DNA of 64,000 nucleotides, taken from the NCBI RefSeq assembly GCF_001642805.2, contig NZ_CP016948.1:930001-994000 (forward strand), written 5' to 3'. Position numbers and translations under genes: made by a program. Origin of the DNA: Serratia surfactantfaciens. Its GTDB lineage: Bacteria; Pseudomonadota; Gammaproteobacteria; Enterobacterales; Enterobacteriaceae. Of this stretch, positions 32,232-40,833 are shown one piece after another. The first letter of the stretch is position 1, and each line of letters opens with the position of its first letter. The notes beneath the pieces were generated by a model. It had not been told where the DNA came from. It searched no databases and saw only the letters and a list, made by a program, of their open reading frames with translations.

Positions 32232-33353
32232 ATGAAGATAATGATGATCAATACACTTTATCATCCTTATAAGGTTGGAGGCGCAGAGGTATCTGTGCAG
32301 TTATTAGCTGAAAAACTCGCTAATATGGGGCATACAGTAAACGTTGTTACATTGCATAACAAATTCGAGCGAGAATGTAAAACCATTAATAATGTAATGG
32401 TGACTTATTTGCCTCTCAGGAATGTCTATTGGCCATATGGTGGAGATAATGTGTCACCATGGAAAAAAATAGTATGGCATGCAAAAGATCAGTACAATTT
32501 CGCAATGAAGCATGCGGTGAAAGAGGAAATAAAAAACTTTCTTCCAGATGTTGTGCATACCAATAACCTGGGCGGTTTTTCAATTTCTGCGTGGGATGCG
32601 GTAAAAGAGTGTAAGGTAAAACTGGTTCATACCGCGAGAGATTATTATCTCTTTCATCCTAACTCGACCCTGTTTAAACATGGCAAGGTGATGAGCACGT
32701 CAGAATTGAGTGTGAGATTTTTCTCATTTTTTAAAAAGTGGAAGAGCAAAGCTGTTTTCAGTTTTGTTGGAATCAGTCGTTATATTTCTGATTTGCATAC
32801 TGCAAACGGATTTTTTAATGAGGATAGATGTTCGGTTATCTATAATCCGATAGAACCGCTTCGCTTTGAAAACAGAGAAAGTTCAACTTTTAGAGTCGGA
32901 TTTATAGGTCGCCTTACTAGCGATAAAGGATTTGATGAATACTGTCATCTTGCAGATGAATATAAGAATAGGACAGATGTCAAGTTTTATGCGGCAGGTA
33001 GGTTTAATGGCGATGAAGGTAATGCCATGAAAAATTTGGCAGAAAAATCAAATGTTGAACTGCTTGGTTTTATTGCGGTAGAAGAATTTATGGCAAATGT
33101 GGATGCAGTTATACTGCCAACAAAATGGAATGAGCCATTTGGGCGTTCAGTTGCGGAATGTGCACTTTCTGGGAAGATTGTCTATACTAATTTCATGGGG
33201 GGGATTTCAGAAATAGCAGCCATGAATAGTAATGTTAGGCCGCTAAACTCTTTCAAAGTTGAGGGTAGACGCACACACAAAGAACGCAGCGTTGTGGAGA
33301 GTTTTGATATTGATAATATCGCGAAACGATATGTAGAGGTTTACAACAACTAA
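32232..33353 (+). CDS. Glycosyltransferase, GT4 family
   Basis: A 373-residue GT-B fold glycosyltransferase expected to add one sugar to the lipid-linked capsule repeat at the inner face of the membrane. The N-terminal acceptor domain opens with MKIMMINTLYHPYKVGGAEVSV, and the donor domain contains FIGRLTSDKGFDEY and the E-x7-E motif in NEPFGRSVAECALSG. I chose the ATG at 32232 over a GTG at 32220 because AAGG overlaps the GTG and lies about 11 bases before the ATG. It is the first biosynthetic gene after the attenuator-like hairpin. Donor and linkage cannot be read from sequence. Confidence 0.88.
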   Translation: MKIMMINTLYHPYKVGGAEVSVQLLAEKLANMGHTVNVVTLHNKFERECKTINNVMVTYLPLRNVYWPYGGDNVSPWKKIVWHAKDQYNFAMKHAVKEEIKNFLPDVVHTNNLGGFSISAWDAVKECKVKLVHTARDYYLFHPNSTLFKHGKVMSTSELSVRFFSFFKKWKSKAVFSFVGISRYISDLHTANGFFNEDRCSVIYNPIEPLRFENRESSTFRVGFIGRLTSDKGFDEYCHLADEYKNRTDVKFYAAGRFNGDEGNAMKNLAEKSNVELLGFIAVEEFMANVDAVILPTKWNEPFGRSVAECALSGKIVYTNFMGGISEIAAMNSNVRPLNSFKVEGRRTHKERSVVESFDIDNIAKRYVEVYNN

Positions 33354-33354
33354 A

Positions 33355-34683
33355 ATGAACACATCAACCTCAAAGATATTTATATTTTTTATTCTGACAT
33401 ACTTGGCACTAGCTTCATTAAATGGGCTAGTTACAATTTTTGCTTATAACACTACTCGTTTGATCTTGCTCTATAAAGATTTCTTCTCGATAGTATTTCC
33501 GCTGTTGATGATTTTCTTTTTTGTTGCAAATGGATATAAGGCAGGTAGGCAGTTCACCACATTGATGCTAACGCTTTTAGCGATTTGCTTTTTTATCTTT
33601 TCATATATTTTGGCTACCTTACTCTTTTCAAAGTTTGATATGGCACGGATTGCTATACAGTTTCGAGTTGAACTCTTCGCAATTTCGGCAATATTGATCG
33701 CAGCGTTAGCTAGTATGTTTAGCACCGAAGAGAAAAAAAACATAGTATCTGTTTTTATCAAGTTTTATATTATTTTTTGTTCGATTAATGCTTTAGCCAC
33801 TATTACTGAGTTCTTCTCGGCAGGTCTTATTTTCCAGGTTCTGGGGTTCAATCCTGGCCCGATGCTAACCGCGTTTGGTAAAGACAATGGCCTTGTTTTA
33901 CGCACTACAGATGGTTATTTAAGAGCTCTGGGCTTATTGACAACACCTTTCAGCCTCAGTGAATATCTTTTCTTTGGGCTAGCTCTTGCCTCATTTGTTT
34001 CAGCCAAGCGAAGAGTGCTATTTACATTCTTAATGATCGCAGGCATTCTTTGCTCTACATCAAAAACAGCTTTCGTGATGATGGTAATTTATGTTCTTTA
34101 TATGATTATTAATAGACTTGTCTCGAATCAGAGATCGTTGAGATTAATTACTTGGATTACTGTTGTTGTTTCTATTGTTTTTTTCCTTTCCGTTACTAAC
34201 ACATTTATATATGAGGTGTTTTCTTCAAAGGAAAACACATACGCCGAAAACAGTATTTTCTTGCGCATTCTTTATATTGAGCAAGTGTTGGATTCTGCCT
34301 ACTCTATTTATTTTGGCTCTGGTTATGCTGTGAACGGCAGTGGCATGGTTGGGGTTGACGATAATACAACGGCGATTCCGCTAGACAGTTTGTATATTTA
34401 CCTTCTCTCAAATTATGGATTTGTTGGTGTACTGGTATTTGTTTTCGGTGCTTTGTTACTGCTGGTGAGTTTATATAAAAAGACATCTAGCGTATTGCCA
34501 CACGGCGTCTATTTGTACTGGTTGATATCATTGCTAACAAACTTTGCCTATAATAATCCATTTACCAACTATCCTGGCTATATATTCCCGATAATAATAA
34601 CTGCGCTTTTAATTTCACTTAAACCGGAAGAATACTCCCATGAGGAGGGCAGTGCTAATCCAGTTTATACAAAAGTGAGTTAA
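33355..34683 (+). CDS. wzy: Wzy-type polysaccharide polymerase
   Basis: A 442-residue integral membrane protein with about 11-12 spans and a larger periplasmic loop near the C-terminal half, typical of Wzy/O-antigen-ligase proteins. Supporting patterns are RTTDGYLRALGLLTTPFSLSEYL, the short polar motif CSTSKTAFVMM inside a span, and GSGYAVNGSGMVGVDDN with DSLYIYLLSNYGFVG. Wzy joins repeat units in the periplasm. It starts one base after the preceding GT stop. It lacks the 12-span MATE-like pattern of a Wzx flippase. Sequence is distinctly AT-rich with rare codons. Confidence 0.8.
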   Translation: MNTSTSKIFIFFILTYLALASLNGLVTIFAYNTTRLILLYKDFFSIVFPLLMIFFFVANGYKAGRQFTTLMLTLLAICFFIFSYILATLLFSKFDMARIAIQFRVELFAISAILIAALASMFSTEEKKNIVSVFIKFYIIFCSINALATITEFFSAGLIFQVLGFNPGPMLTAFGKDNGLVLRTTDGYLRALGLLTTPFSLSEYLFFGLALASFVSAKRRVLFTFLMIAGILCSTSKTAFVMMVIYVLYMIINRLVSNQRSLRLITWITVVVSIVFFLSVTNTFIYEVFSSKENTYAENSIFLRILYIEQVLDSAYSIYFGSGYAVNGSGMVGVDDNTTAIPLDSLYIYLLSNYGFVGVLVFVFGALLLLVSLYKKTSSVLPHGVYLYWLISLLTNFAYNNPFTNYPGYIFPIIITALLISLKPEEYSHEEGSANPVYTKVS

Positions 34684-34688
34684 CTATT

Positions 34689-35750
34689 GTGATCTATGTC
34701 AATGGCCGTTTTTTAACGCAAGATGTGACAGGCGTTCAGCGCTTTGCTATTCAAATATTACTTAATCTGATTAAGATCCGAGATGATATTGTTGTGCTTT
34801 GTCCTAAAACTACGCCAGATAATGAGATTACTAAGGCGTTTAATATAAAGAAAATCGGGTGCTTATCCGGACAGTTATGGGAGCAAACAGAGTTATTTCT
34901 CTTTATGGTGAGAAATGGGAATGTGCTTTTGAGTTTTTGTAATACCGCTCCAATAGGATTCTTTAACAATATCATTGTTCACCATGATATAACTTATCGA
35001 GTTTATCCCAAAAGTTACTCACCAGGTTTTAGATTTTTCTATAGAATTTTTTCACCGTGGCTTTTAAAAAGGGGAAAAAAAATCATTACAGTCAGTGATT
35101 TTTCTCGAAGTGAAATAGAGCGGGCCTACGGAATTGAGAATGTTGATGTTGTCAATAATGCAGCTACTGAGGTTTTTTTTCCACGCAAAAGTACTGATTC
35201 AGACAATCCATATATTCTATGTGTATCTTCTCCAAGTGTTCATAAGAATTTTAAACTGATAATTGATAGTTTTGAAAAAATAAATAAGAGTTTAGGTTTG
35301 GAGTTGAAAATTGTCGGTGCATCGAATAGAAATTTTTCAACAGTTACCTATTCTACAATTAGTAATAGTTCATATATAAAGTACTGTGGTCGAGTTACTG
35401 ATGAGGAACTGGCAGTGCTTTATTCAGGAGCCTTTGCTTTCGTTTTCCCATCCCTTTATGAAGGCTTCGGAATTCCATTGCTTGAGGCTCAATCTTGCGG
35501 TTGTCCTGTTATTGCATCTAATACAGCATCAATGCCGGAAGTATTGAACGACAGTGCGCTGTATTTTTCACCAACTTGTTCAGAGAGTTTAATTTCACAG
35601 ATAGAGAAACTATACCATGATGATGGCTTAAGGAATTCACTGATTAAACGAGGTTTTGAAAACGCTAAGCGATTTAATTGGTTAGATTCGGCTAATAAAA
35701 TAAATAATATACTTGAAGGCTATGCAAAAGATAAGCCCTGGAGTGATTAG
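34689..35750 (+). CDS. Glycosyltransferase, GT4 family
   Basis: A 353-residue GT-B enzyme starting at GTG (MIYVNGRFLTQDVTGVQRFA). The N-terminal pattern VTGVQRFAxxxL is common in mannosyl- and related transferases of polysaccharide loci. The donor domain shows YILCVSSPSVHKNFKLIIDSF and the E-x7-E motif in YEGFGIPLLEAQSCGCPVIAS. Its stop TAG shares its last base with the GTG of the next gene. Since manC/manB further along supply GDP-mannose, a mannosyltransferase role is possible but not shown. Confidence 0.87.
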   Translation: MIYVNGRFLTQDVTGVQRFAIQILLNLIKIRDDIVVLCPKTTPDNEITKAFNIKKIGCLSGQLWEQTELFLFMVRNGNVLLSFCNTAPIGFFNNIIVHHDITYRVYPKSYSPGFRFFYRIFSPWLLKRGKKIITVSDFSRSEIERAYGIENVDVVNNAATEVFFPRKSTDSDNPYILCVSSPSVHKNFKLIIDSFEKINKSLGLELKIVGASNRNFSTVTYSTISNSSYIKYCGRVTDEELAVLYSGAFAFVFPSLYEGFGIPLLEAQSCGCPVIASNTASMPEVLNDSALYFSPTCSESLISQIEKLYHDDGLRNSLIKRGFENAKRFNWLDSANKINNILEGYAKDKPWSD

Positions 35751-36835
35751 TGAAAATATTGCATGTCGCTGAAACAATAAAGGGTGGTGTTGCGACAATC
35801 ATGCGACAACTGGTTATGGAACAGCAAGATACTGAAGATGAGGTATTATGCATTGTTCCGAGACAACAGTTATCTGAACTGGTTGGTGTTAGAGAACATG
35901 TGCTTTCTCCATTCAATAGAACTGGAAGAAATACCATGTCATTATTTTTGCTTCTGTTTAGTTTTCTGCGAGTGGTTTTAAATAAAAAACCGGATGTAAT
36001 TCATTTACACAGTAGTTTTGCTGGCTTTTTATGCCGTTTGGCTTTGCCTATAATATTTGTTTTCTATCATCCCAAAGTGATTTACTGTCCGCATGCGTTT
36101 GCTTTCTTAATGGATATTCCTGTTTATAAAAAGCGATTCTACGCATTTATTGAGCGCATGCTAGAGAAAGTGACGGATAAAACTATTTGTGTCAGTGAGT
36201 ATGAATATAGGGAAGCCATAAAATGGGGACTTAATCCAGAGTGTTTAGTCACCATTTATAATGGTGTCCAAGACCCTTTGATAGTAACGCAAAAAAGCCC
36301 TTATAAGTACGCGAATAAGAAGAATATTCTCTTTGTTGGACGCACGGATCATCAGAAAGGCTTTGATCACGTTCTAAATATAACTAATTTACTTTCTCAG
36401 AATGAGGATATACATATCACTGTGATCGGAGACTATGTTATAGAGTATAAAAGTCTTCCTGTATATGGTGAAAAAATAACGTATATAGGTTGGTTGAAGT
36501 ATGAAGATATTGCACCTTATTTTTTCCATGCAACAGTCTTACTGATGCCAAGTCGTTGGGAAGCCTTCGGCCTTGTTGCCGTTGAGGCGCAAAGTTACGG
36601 TTTACCCGTTCTGGCTTTTGAACGAGGTTCACTGCCAGAAATTATTATAAATGGTGTGACAGGTTTTTTAGTTGACTATGGGGATATAAAAGGTTTTTCT
36701 ACCGTTATTTGTGAACGAGATTTGGGTTTTTGGAAAACGATGAGTGAAAGAAGCTATGATAATTACAGAAAAAATTTCAGGAGTTGTTTTATGACCCAAA
36801 AAGTAAGTGCGCTTTATCGTGAAGTTACAAATTAA
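35750..36835 (+). CDS. Glycosyltransferase, GT4 family
   Basis: A 361-residue GT-B glycosyltransferase starting at a GTG that overlaps the upstream stop (TAGTG). It opens MKILHVAETIKGGVATIMRQL and carries DVIHLHSSFAGFLCRL, NILFVGRTDHQKGFDHVL and the E-x7-E motif in WEAFGLVAVEAQSYGLPVLAFERG. It has one hydrophobic stretch (LALPIIFVFY) in the acceptor domain, compatible with membrane association. It is part of the capsule biosynthetic block; sugar specificity unknown. Confidence 0.87.
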   Translation: MKILHVAETIKGGVATIMRQLVMEQQDTEDEVLCIVPRQQLSELVGVREHVLSPFNRTGRNTMSLFLLLFSFLRVVLNKKPDVIHLHSSFAGFLCRLALPIIFVFYHPKVIYCPHAFAFLMDIPVYKKRFYAFIERMLEKVTDKTICVSEYEYREAIKWGLNPECLVTIYNGVQDPLIVTQKSPYKYANKKNILFVGRTDHQKGFDHVLNITNLLSQNEDIHITVIGDYVIEYKSLPVYGEKITYIGWLKYEDIAPYFFHATVLLMPSRWEAFGLVAVEAQSYGLPVLAFERGSLPEIIINGVTGFLVDYGDIKGFSTVICERDLGFWKTMSERSYDNYRKNFRSCFMTQKVSALYREVTN

Positions 36836-36930
36836 ATATCTGGCCTATCTGAGTTTATTTGACTTGACGTTCGGCGGTTACTTATCTCTATAGCGTGTTA
36901 AATTTTATAAAATAGTATTCGGGATGCATA

Positions 36931-38364
36931 ATGAAAAAAACAAATGTTTTTTTTGGCGATTTTACAACAAAGATAATGTTAGCGCTTTCAGATATTTTCT
37001 TTTTCAATATATCGGTATATCTTTCATACTTCATTATTTATAAAATATTTAATGGATTAGATAATTATATTCCTCAGGATGAGTTTTTTATTCGTTCTGT
37101 TGCCCAGTTTGTTATATCTGTGGTGTGTGTTCTCTGGTTCTGGACTAGGCTTAGACACTACACATATAGAAAGCCATTCTGGTTTGAACTCAAGGAAGTC
37201 ATCAGAACGTTAGTCATTTTTGCTGTTCTTGATTTGGCTCTCGTGGCATTTTCAAAGTGGAATTTTTCTCGTTCGGTTTGGTTGTCATCTTGGCTGCTGA
37301 TTATTATTTTAGTACCATTGGGGAGGGCATTCACAAAAAGAATCCTTAACAAGATGAATTTGTGGAAAAAGCAAACCATTATTATTGGTTCAGGAAAGAA
37401 TGCGTTTGAAGCTTATGCTGCATTACAAAGTGAAGAGGTTCTTGGATTTGAAGTTGTTGCTTTTGTATGCACGGATAAACCATGTGAAGATAACTATTTT
37501 GGTATCCCAGTTATTAACTCAGAAAAAGAACTTTGGCCGAGAGTCAATGCCGAGAGCACGCAGTTCATCGTCGCACTTGAATTTGAACAGCATGCGTTAC
37601 GTGATTGGTGGTTGAAAGATCTGGCTAAGCATAATTGTCGGTCGGTTTCTGTTATCCCAACTCTTCGTGGTGTTCCTCTTTATGGCACCGATATGTCATT
37701 TATTTTTAGTCATGAAGTAATGATTCTGCGGGTAAGCAATAATTTAGCCAAGCGTTCATCACGCTTCATTAAGCGCACATTTGATATTATTGGCTCATCT
37801 CTTATTTTGGTTGCACTTTCTCCTGTGCTGATTTTCTTGACTTACAAAGTTTCAAGAGATGGTGGTCGCCCTATTTATGGGCATGAGAGAGTGGGGCACA
37901 ATGGAAAGAAATTTAAATGCTTAAAGTTCAGATCGATGGTTCTAAATTCTCAGGAAGTACTTGCAGATTTATTGGAGCGAGATCCTGAGGCCAGAGAAGA
38001 ATGGAATAAAGACTTTAAATTGAAAAACGACCCACGTATTACAAAGATTGGCGCTTTTATTAGAAAGACAAGCCTGGATGAGTTACCTCAATTGTGGAAT
38101 GTGCTTCGTGGTGAAATGAGTCTAGTTGGCCCAAGACCGGTTATTGAAAAAGAATTGGAACGTTATGCAGGTGATGTCGATTACTACTTCATGGCGAAGC
38201 CAGGAATGACAGGGTTGTGGCAGGTCAGTGGCCGTAATGATATTGATTATGACACGCGCGTGTATTTTGATGCATGGTACGTTAAGAATTGGGCGCTTTG
38301 GAATGACATTGCGATTCTATTTAAAACTATAGGTGTTGTATTAAAGCGTGATGGCGCATACTAA
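36931..38364 (+). CDS. wbaP: Undecaprenyl-phosphate galactose phosphotransferase
   Basis: WbaP starts repeat-unit synthesis by transferring galactose-1-phosphate from UDP-galactose to undecaprenyl phosphate. At 477 residues it has the three-part family layout: four N-terminal membrane spans (to about residue 135), a central nucleotide-binding-like domain (TIIIGSGKNAFEAYAALQS), and the C-terminal catalytic domain with KFRSMVLNSQEVL, ASIRKTSLDELPQLWN-like TSLDELPQLWNVLRGEMSLVGPRP and KPGMTGLWQVSGRND. Full length, the extension ERDPEAREEWNKDFKLKNDPR and overall pattern favour galactose over glucose. It implies the capsule repeat begins with galactose. A 95-base gap precedes it. Confidence 0.92.
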   Translation: MKKTNVFFGDFTTKIMLALSDIFFFNISVYLSYFIIYKIFNGLDNYIPQDEFFIRSVAQFVISVVCVLWFWTRLRHYTYRKPFWFELKEVIRTLVIFAVLDLALVAFSKWNFSRSVWLSSWLLIIILVPLGRAFTKRILNKMNLWKKQTIIIGSGKNAFEAYAALQSEEVLGFEVVAFVCTDKPCEDNYFGIPVINSEKELWPRVNAESTQFIVALEFEQHALRDWWLKDLAKHNCRSVSVIPTLRGVPLYGTDMSFIFSHEVMILRVSNNLAKRSSRFIKRTFDIIGSSLILVALSPVLIFLTYKVSRDGGRPIYGHERVGHNGKKFKCLKFRSMVLNSQEVLADLLERDPEAREEWNKDFKLKNDPRITKIGAFIRKTSLDELPQLWNVLRGEMSLVGPRPVIEKELERYAGDVDYYFMAKPGMTGLWQVSGRNDIDYDTRVYFDAWYVKNWALWNDIAILFKTIGVVLKRDGAY

Positions 38365-38396
38365 CTTTATAATAGTTTATTTTATGGGAATGGATA

Positions 38397-39527
38397 ATGA
38401 GAATCGCACTCGATAGCCGATTTATGCAAAAGGTTAGTCAAGGGACTGGAACGTACACAATAGAATTGGCGAATAACTTGATTTCGTGCATAAATCGCGA
38501 TGATAAGTTATTGCTTCTGGCGGACGATCCTGCCTTAGTTTTAACTAAGCAGGCTGGGCAACCTTTCTTAAATGATAATCGTGTAGAAATAAAGAAATTG
38601 ATATCAGGTTGGACGCCTATGAACCTTCTCGGCGGATTTGCACTTGCTGAATGGCGTAATAAATGCGATCTCTTGCATACAAATTATTTATCGCCCTTGG
38701 TTACAACCAGGAGTACGAAACATGTTGTGACTGTTCATGATGTCATGTTCCGTACGCACAAACAGTACTTCAATCCTAAGTTGACTAAAGGATTGGAAAT
38801 TTTCACGCCGCCTAGTTTACAAAAAGCAGATCATATAATTGCAGTTTCTCATTATACGAAAGATGAGATAATCAAGAACTTCGGTGTTAATGAAAATAAA
38901 ATTACGGTTGTGCACGAAGCTGCGAGCAAGCAGTTTCACGTGAAAGATAAAGTAAAATCTAATGATGTAATCGCTAGTCTGGGTGTGACTAAGCCATATT
39001 TTCTTTTTGTCGGACGGTTTGCCGCGATTAAGAATATTGATAGTGTTATTGCTGCATTCGAGAGACTTGCCGATGCTGATGTGCAGTTAGTTTTGGTTGG
39101 AGGGTTCGATCCGGCATTTCCTAATCCTGCCTTGGAAAATAAAATATTTAATAACCCGGATAAAATAAAAGTCCTTCGAGGTGTATCGAATGAAGACCTT
39201 GTTCATTTGTATAACAACACGCTTTGCCTGGTATTTCCAAGTTTTGCTGAGGGATTTGGTTTGCCTATTCTAGAAGCGATGTCTTGCGGTGCTCCTGTCA
39301 TCACCTCTACTGCAGGTTCCTGTCCGGAAATAGCTGGCGATGCAGCATTATTGGTTAATCCAAATGACCTATCTCAGTTAGTTAGTGCCATGGAGAATGT
39401 TTTTAATGATGATCAGTTACGTGCTTCTTTGTCAGGAAAAGGTTTAAAAAGAGCTGATACTTTCAGTTGGCAGCGATGCGCAACGGAGACTTACTCTGTT
39501 TATGAAAATATCATAGGAAAATTTTGA
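38397..39527 (+). CDS. Glycosyltransferase, GT4 family
   Basis: A 376-residue GT-B enzyme opening [24 protein letters not shown]. Further motifs are [24 protein letters not shown] [35 protein letters not shown] and the E-x7-E in [28 protein letters not shown]. It is the fourth GT4 of the capsule block and starts 32 bases after wbaP. The next gene, the phosphoribosyltransferase, starts one base after its stop, so the two are likely co-translated. Donor unknown; the opening resembles mannosyltransferases, which is only suggestive. Confidence 0.87.
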   Translation: MRIALDSRFMQKVSQGTGTYTIELANNLISCINRDDKLLLLADDPALVLTKQAGQPFLNDNRVEIKKLISGWTPMNLLGGFALAEWRNKCDLLHTNYLSPLVTTRSTKHVVTVHDVMFRTHKQYFNPKLTKGLEIFTPPSLQKADHIIAVSHYTKDEIIKNFGVNENKITVVHEAASKQFHVKDKVKSNDVIASLGVTKPYFLFVGRFAAIKNIDSVIAAFERLADADVQLVLVGGFDPAFPNPALENKIFNNPDKIKVLRGVSNEDLVHLYNNTLCLVFPSFAEGFGLPILEAMSCGAPVITSTAGSCPEIAGDAALLVNPNDLSQLVSAMENVFNDDQLRASLSGKGLKRADTFSWQRCATETYSVYENIIGKF

Positions 39528-39528
39528 T

Positions 39529-40113
39529 ATGAAAGTTATTACGGCTATCGGCAGCGATTTTAATTCGTTATGTGATCGGTTGTCTAAAGAGATAATTAAA
39601 GAATTTTCCCCTGATGTTATTATTGGTGTTGCCACTGGTGGACGCTATGTCGCTGAAGAAATTGGGAAAAAAATTAATGCTCCACTTGTTATAATAAAAA
39701 GGCAGCGAAATTCTACAAAAAAGAAGTCTAAGTTCAGAATAGCTTCTTTTTTGCCTTTCCTCCCAAGGTCGATAAATGACTTGTTGAGAATAGCGGAAAT
39801 AAAATTCAACGAACGTAAGTTCAGAAGATCCGGAAGAATATTGTCAGTAGGGGCTGTGGCACATATCTCCGGCGACTTGGAACACCTACGAAAAGGTAAG
39901 AGAATTCTAATTATTGATGATGCCGTTGATAGTGGTGGTACGTTTATTGATTGCATCAATTTTCTTCAACCCTTTCTTTCATCGGATTCGGTCGTTAAAA
40001 CTGCTGCGTTAAATGTCACATTTGACGAACCTGCTTTTATTCCAGATTTTTATCTTTACAAGGGCTATCTTATCCGTTATCCCTGGGCTAGTGATGTTAG
40101 GAGAAAAGGTTGA
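39529..40113 (+). CDS. Phosphoribosyltransferase in the capsule operon (candidate glycan phosphoribosyl transferase)
   Basis: A 194-residue protein with a type I phosphoribosyltransferase core: a PPi loop ATGGR at 35-39 and the PRPP-binding motif ILIIDDAVDSGGT at 127-139 with adjacent acidic residues Asp130/Asp131. Between them, where purine and pyrimidine salvage enzymes keep the base-binding hood, residues 57-103 form a basic and hydrophobic segment (KKKSKF, FLPFLPRSINDLLRIAEI, ERKFRRSGR) that could contact membrane or lipid-linked glycan. Its TGA overlaps the TTG start of a HAD phosphatase. Salvage enzymes are not expected inside a capsule operon, so I infer transfer of 5-phosphoribosyl from PRPP onto the growing repeat unit. 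A plain nucleotide salvage role is the alternative. Confidence 0.75.
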   Translation: MKVITAIGSDFNSLCDRLSKEIIKEFSPDVIIGVATGGRYVAEEIGKKINAPLVIIKRQRNSTKKKSKFRIASFLPFLPRSINDLLRIAEIKFNERKFRRSGRILSVGAVAHISGDLEHLRKGKRILIIDDAVDSGGTFIDCINFLQPFLSSDSVVKTAALNVTFDEPAFIPDFYLYKGYLIRYPWASDVRRKG

Positions 40114-40712
40114 AATCCGTATATGATCTTGATGGTACACTTGTGCCATTCAACACTTTTAAGGTATGGGTTGTTCTGTCTTTTGTTATCTCTATTTTTT
40201 TCCTTAGATGGTATTTTTTATTTTCTATTATTAAATTCGCTATATGCAGGAAAATTGGGAGAATGGATCGCATTGGATTTAAGGTGGCTTTATTAGCGAT
40301 TCAGCAACGCACCAAGTTTTGGCCCTATGTCGGTAAGAAGTACGGAAAATGGCTGGCGCGTCATTCTCTTCGACAGGATTTGCTCGTTCTGGGTGATAAT
40401 TCGACTAAGTGCTTGGCAACTGCAGCGCCGGATATTTATGTATCCTCTTTCTCCCAGGAAGTTAATGATTTTGATGTCACTATATGTGCACATTTTTCCC
40501 ACTCAGGTGAATTTGTCGAAACATTAAATGTAGTGAAGCTTCAATTCGTTCGGGAGCAATTTTCTGAGGAACCAGATCTTTTCTTTACTGATCATTATGA
40601 TGATATCCCGTTAGCTATGGCTGCTAAGTTTACCTATATTGTTTCACCATCAATAAAGTCCGAGAGATTATTTTGCGACCTGCTCAATGCAGGGCGTTAT
40701 ACGGTAGTATAA
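40110..40712 (+). CDS. HAD-superfamily phosphatase coupled to the phosphoribosyltransferase
   Basis: A 200-residue HAD-IB-like protein. Motif I is at the very N-terminus (Asp6 and Asp8 in YDLDGTLV), motif II is likely Ser112/Ser113 in IYVSSF, motif III Lys143, and motif IV is DHYDDIP at 161-167. The cap contains a long hydrophobic stretch (about 18-46) that probably inserts in the membrane. The start is TTG at 40110, overlapping the upstream stop (TTGA), with AGGAG six bases before it; any later start would lose the catalytic motif. Inferred role: removal of the 5'-phosphate from a phosphoribosylated lipid-linked glycan, leaving ribofuranose. It is the last gene of the capsule operon. Confidence 0.75.
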   Translation: MKSVYDLDGTLVPFNTFKVWVVLSFVISIFFLRWYFLFSIIKFAICRKIGRMDRIGFKVALLAIQQRTKFWPYVGKKYGKWLARHSLRQDLLVLGDNSTKCLATAAPDIYVSSFSQEVNDFDVTICAHFSHSGEFVETLNVVKLQFVREQFSEEPDLFFTDHYDDIPLAMAAKFTYIVSPSIKSERLFCDLLNAGRYTVV

Positions 40713-40733
40713 CGGTACTATTTTAAAAATGAT

Positions 40734-40768
40734 AAAAGCGAGACTGTGTTTATCGTCTCGCTTTTTTT
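40734..40768 (+). terminator. Terminator of the capsule operon
   Basis: AAAAGCGAGAC (40734-40744) and GTCTCGCTTTT (40755-40765) form an 11-bp stem followed by a continued T run. It is 21 bases past the HAD stop and marks the operon end. Confidence 0.92.
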
Positions 40769-40775
40769 CGGTTTT

Positions 40776-40800
40776 AAACCACCTCCAAAGGAGATGGTTT
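40776..40800 (-). terminator. Terminator of the glycoside hydrolase gene
   Basis: On the minus strand AAACCATCTCC and GGAGGTGGTTT form an 11-bp stem with one G-U pair and a TTT loop, followed by AAAAC. It lies 34 bases past the stop of the minus-strand gene. Termination strength is uncertain because the T run is short. Confidence 0.6.
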
Positions 40801-40833
40801 TTCATTTGGTTTATATAAAGATAGAATGCAGAT

